In this document: one piece after another, positions 63,182 through 64,000 of the stretch
How positions within the stretch are numbered: the stretch's first letter is position 1
Layout: every line of letters starts with the position of its first letter
Source: CAVXJN01 sp963773585
Lineage (GTDB): Bacteria > Pseudomonadota > Gammaproteobacteria > JASBUN01
Length of the DNA: 64,000 nt
Assembly (NCBI GenBank): GCA_963773585.1
Contig: CAVZBR010000004.1
Coordinates: 372,001 to 436,000 of the forward strand
Direction: 5' to 3'
The notes under the pieces: generated by a model
The model's database searches: none
Seen by the model: only the letters and a program-made list of their open reading frames with translations
Told to the model about the DNA's origin: nothing
Program-made: the position numbers and the translations under genes

Positions 63182-63574
63182 CTACATGGCGACCAACCGG
63201 GACTGAATCGCGCGGTCGAGATTTTGCACCCAGCCGTTGTAGTTGGAGTGAATGACGGATCCGTCGTACTTCAGGTTGGCGCTGTTCTTGTACTGGATGC
63301 TATAGGCTTTGGCGCTATAGGGAATGTCCACTTGCGCCATGTGCTCGCGCAAATTCAGGGTGCCGACGATATGCCCTGGTCCGACTTCCTTCATAACCCA
63401 GCCCAGCGACGTACCCGCCTGCATGATGGCGTTGCGCACATCATCCTGCGATACCTTGCCACTGGTGGTCGACACGGGGGCCTTTTCGACGTTGTATACC
63501 GGCGCCGTACGGCAACCGGTCACCACGGCCATGGCCGCTACCAATGCAATGATCGCCAGTGATCTGAATTTCAT
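63182..63574 (-). CDS. Small lipoprotein, unknown function
   Basis: 130 residues from the ATG at 63574, with GGGAGG 9 bases upstream. Lipobox: SLAIIALVAAMAVVTGC. The mature part has VSQDDVRNAIMQAGTSLGWVMKEVGPGHIVGTLNLREHMAQVDIPYSAKAYSIQYKNSANLKYDG, a pattern shared with small outer-membrane-associated lipoproteins of unknown role. It is monocistronic. Confidence 0.8.
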   Translation of the reverse strand: MKFRSLAIIALVAAMAVVTGCRTAPVYNVEKAPVSTTSGKVSQDDVRNAIMQAGTSLGWVMKEVGPGHIVGTLNLREHMAQVDIPYSAKAYSIQYKNSANLKYDGSVIHSNYNGWVQNLDRAIQSRLVAM

Positions 63575-63717
63575 ATTGAACATCCTCCCGGTTTGTACGT
63601 TTCCAGTTATTATCGGTTTGCATACCCATGCGCGAGGGCACGGAAAATTCGCGTCGAGTTTAGCTAAATCCGCGTCAAAATAATACAATCTCCGTGGTTA
63701 AACACGCGGTGCAACTC

Positions 63718-64000
63718 ATGAATCAATACGCGGTCGTCATTGCGGCCTACAACGAAGCGCGCACCATCCGCGACATCGCTACAGCCGCGCTGCACTGGTG
63801 TTCACTCGTGTATGTGGTCGACGACGGCTCGAGCGACGACACCGTGGCGGCGCTTGCCGGACTGCGACGTCGAAGTGCTGCGCCACGCCCACAACGAGGG
63901 CAAGGGCGCCACACTCTGGGACGGCATGCAGGCGGCGCTGAAGGCGGGCGTCGACGCAGTCATTACCCTGGATGGTGATGGCCAACACGATCCCGACGAT
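63718..64000 (+). pseudogene. GT2-family glycosyltransferase, frameshifted and cut by window edge
   Basis: The N-terminus QYAVVIAAYNEARTIRDI and LVYVVDDGSSDDTVAAL are a standard GT2 start. After ALAGL the frame breaks near 63857-63871. The next base register then gives VEVLRHAHNEGKGATLWDGM and DAVITLDGDGQHDPDD with the DxD motif, continuing to the end of the window. A one-base loss or gain explains this. It may be an assembly error. The acceptor is unknown. Confidence 0.8.

Overview
The window looks like a chromosomal segment of a GC-rich gammaproteobacterium. The best evidence is the polA / ErsA-like small RNA / engB / cytochrome c4 block, the dsbA - endonuclease-phosphatase - GGDEF block (the gene neighbourhood of Pseudomonas dsbA1-dgcP), opgGH, rep and uvrD, and a DUF2782 gene. 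I cannot assign a genus. Sucrose and trehalose-type glycosyltransferase genes, a lysine 2,3-aminomutase-like enzyme, a sulfite dehydrogenase, ergothioneine synthesis and a TRAP transporter suggest a free-living, osmotically challenged organism, possibly with sulfur oxidation. No phage, insertion sequence or CRISPR array was found.

Layout. 1-3.6 kb: a symporter and two amidohydrolases for a ureido or carbamoyl compound, plus a small membrane protein. 3.8-6.8 kb: rep helicase and a membrane-anchored double cytochrome c5. 7.1-10.3 kb: marR-emrA-emrB efflux operon. 10.4-10.8 kb: tRNA-Arg(CCG) with a tandemly duplicated flank and a broken tRNA copy. 11.0-18.1 kb: opgG, a small ORF, opgH and two tandem paralogous beta-barrel-like proteins. 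18.3-25.4 kb: two stand-alone PDC-type sensor proteins flanking a GT4 trehalose-synthase-like enzyme, a decayed allophanate hydrolase, a STAS-like protein and a QueD/PTPS-family enzyme. 25.4-34.6 kb: dgcP-like GGDEF, EEP nuclease, dsbA, DUF2782, LOG family, polA, ErsA-like sRNA, engB and cytochrome c4. 35.0-38.2 kb: TRAP transporter. 38.3-40.5 kb: uvrD. 40.6-41.1 kb: two unannotated 49-residue PEP-CTERM microprotein genes behind a sigma-54-type promoter. 41.2-43.4 kb: GMC oxidoreductase with a gluconate-dehydrogenase-subunit-3-like partner. 43.4-45.8 kb: MOSC protein, small proteins and a frameshifted EAL phosphodiesterase. 45.9-50.8 kb: periplasmic DsrE, a cysteine-free DsrC fusion, an epimerase, SlyD and a sulfite dehydrogenase pair. 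51.0-53.3 kb: egtD-egtB. 53.4-58.9 kb: fructokinase, sucrose-phosphate synthase and sucrose synthase in one overlapping operon. 59-64 kb: DUF1259 protein, KamA-like radical SAM enzyme, MarR regulator divergent from a lipoprotein hydrolase, a small lipoprotein and a frameshifted glycosyltransferase at the window edge.

Themes. Periplasmic and osmotic homeostasis (opgGH, sucrose, trehalose, beta-lysine-like chemistry), sulfur and redox handling (SorAB-like, DsrE/DsrC-like, EgtBD, DsbA, several c-type cytochromes) and cyclic-di-GMP signalling (GGDEF with I-site, EAL) dominate. The observations I would follow first are the twin minimal PEP-CTERM genes, the C-rich-loop sRNA, the cysteine-free DsrC fusion next to a palindromic operator, and the tandem barrel proteins and PDC sensors. 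Several single-base frameshifts (allophanate hydrolase, EAL, glycosyltransferase) may be genuine decay or assembly error.
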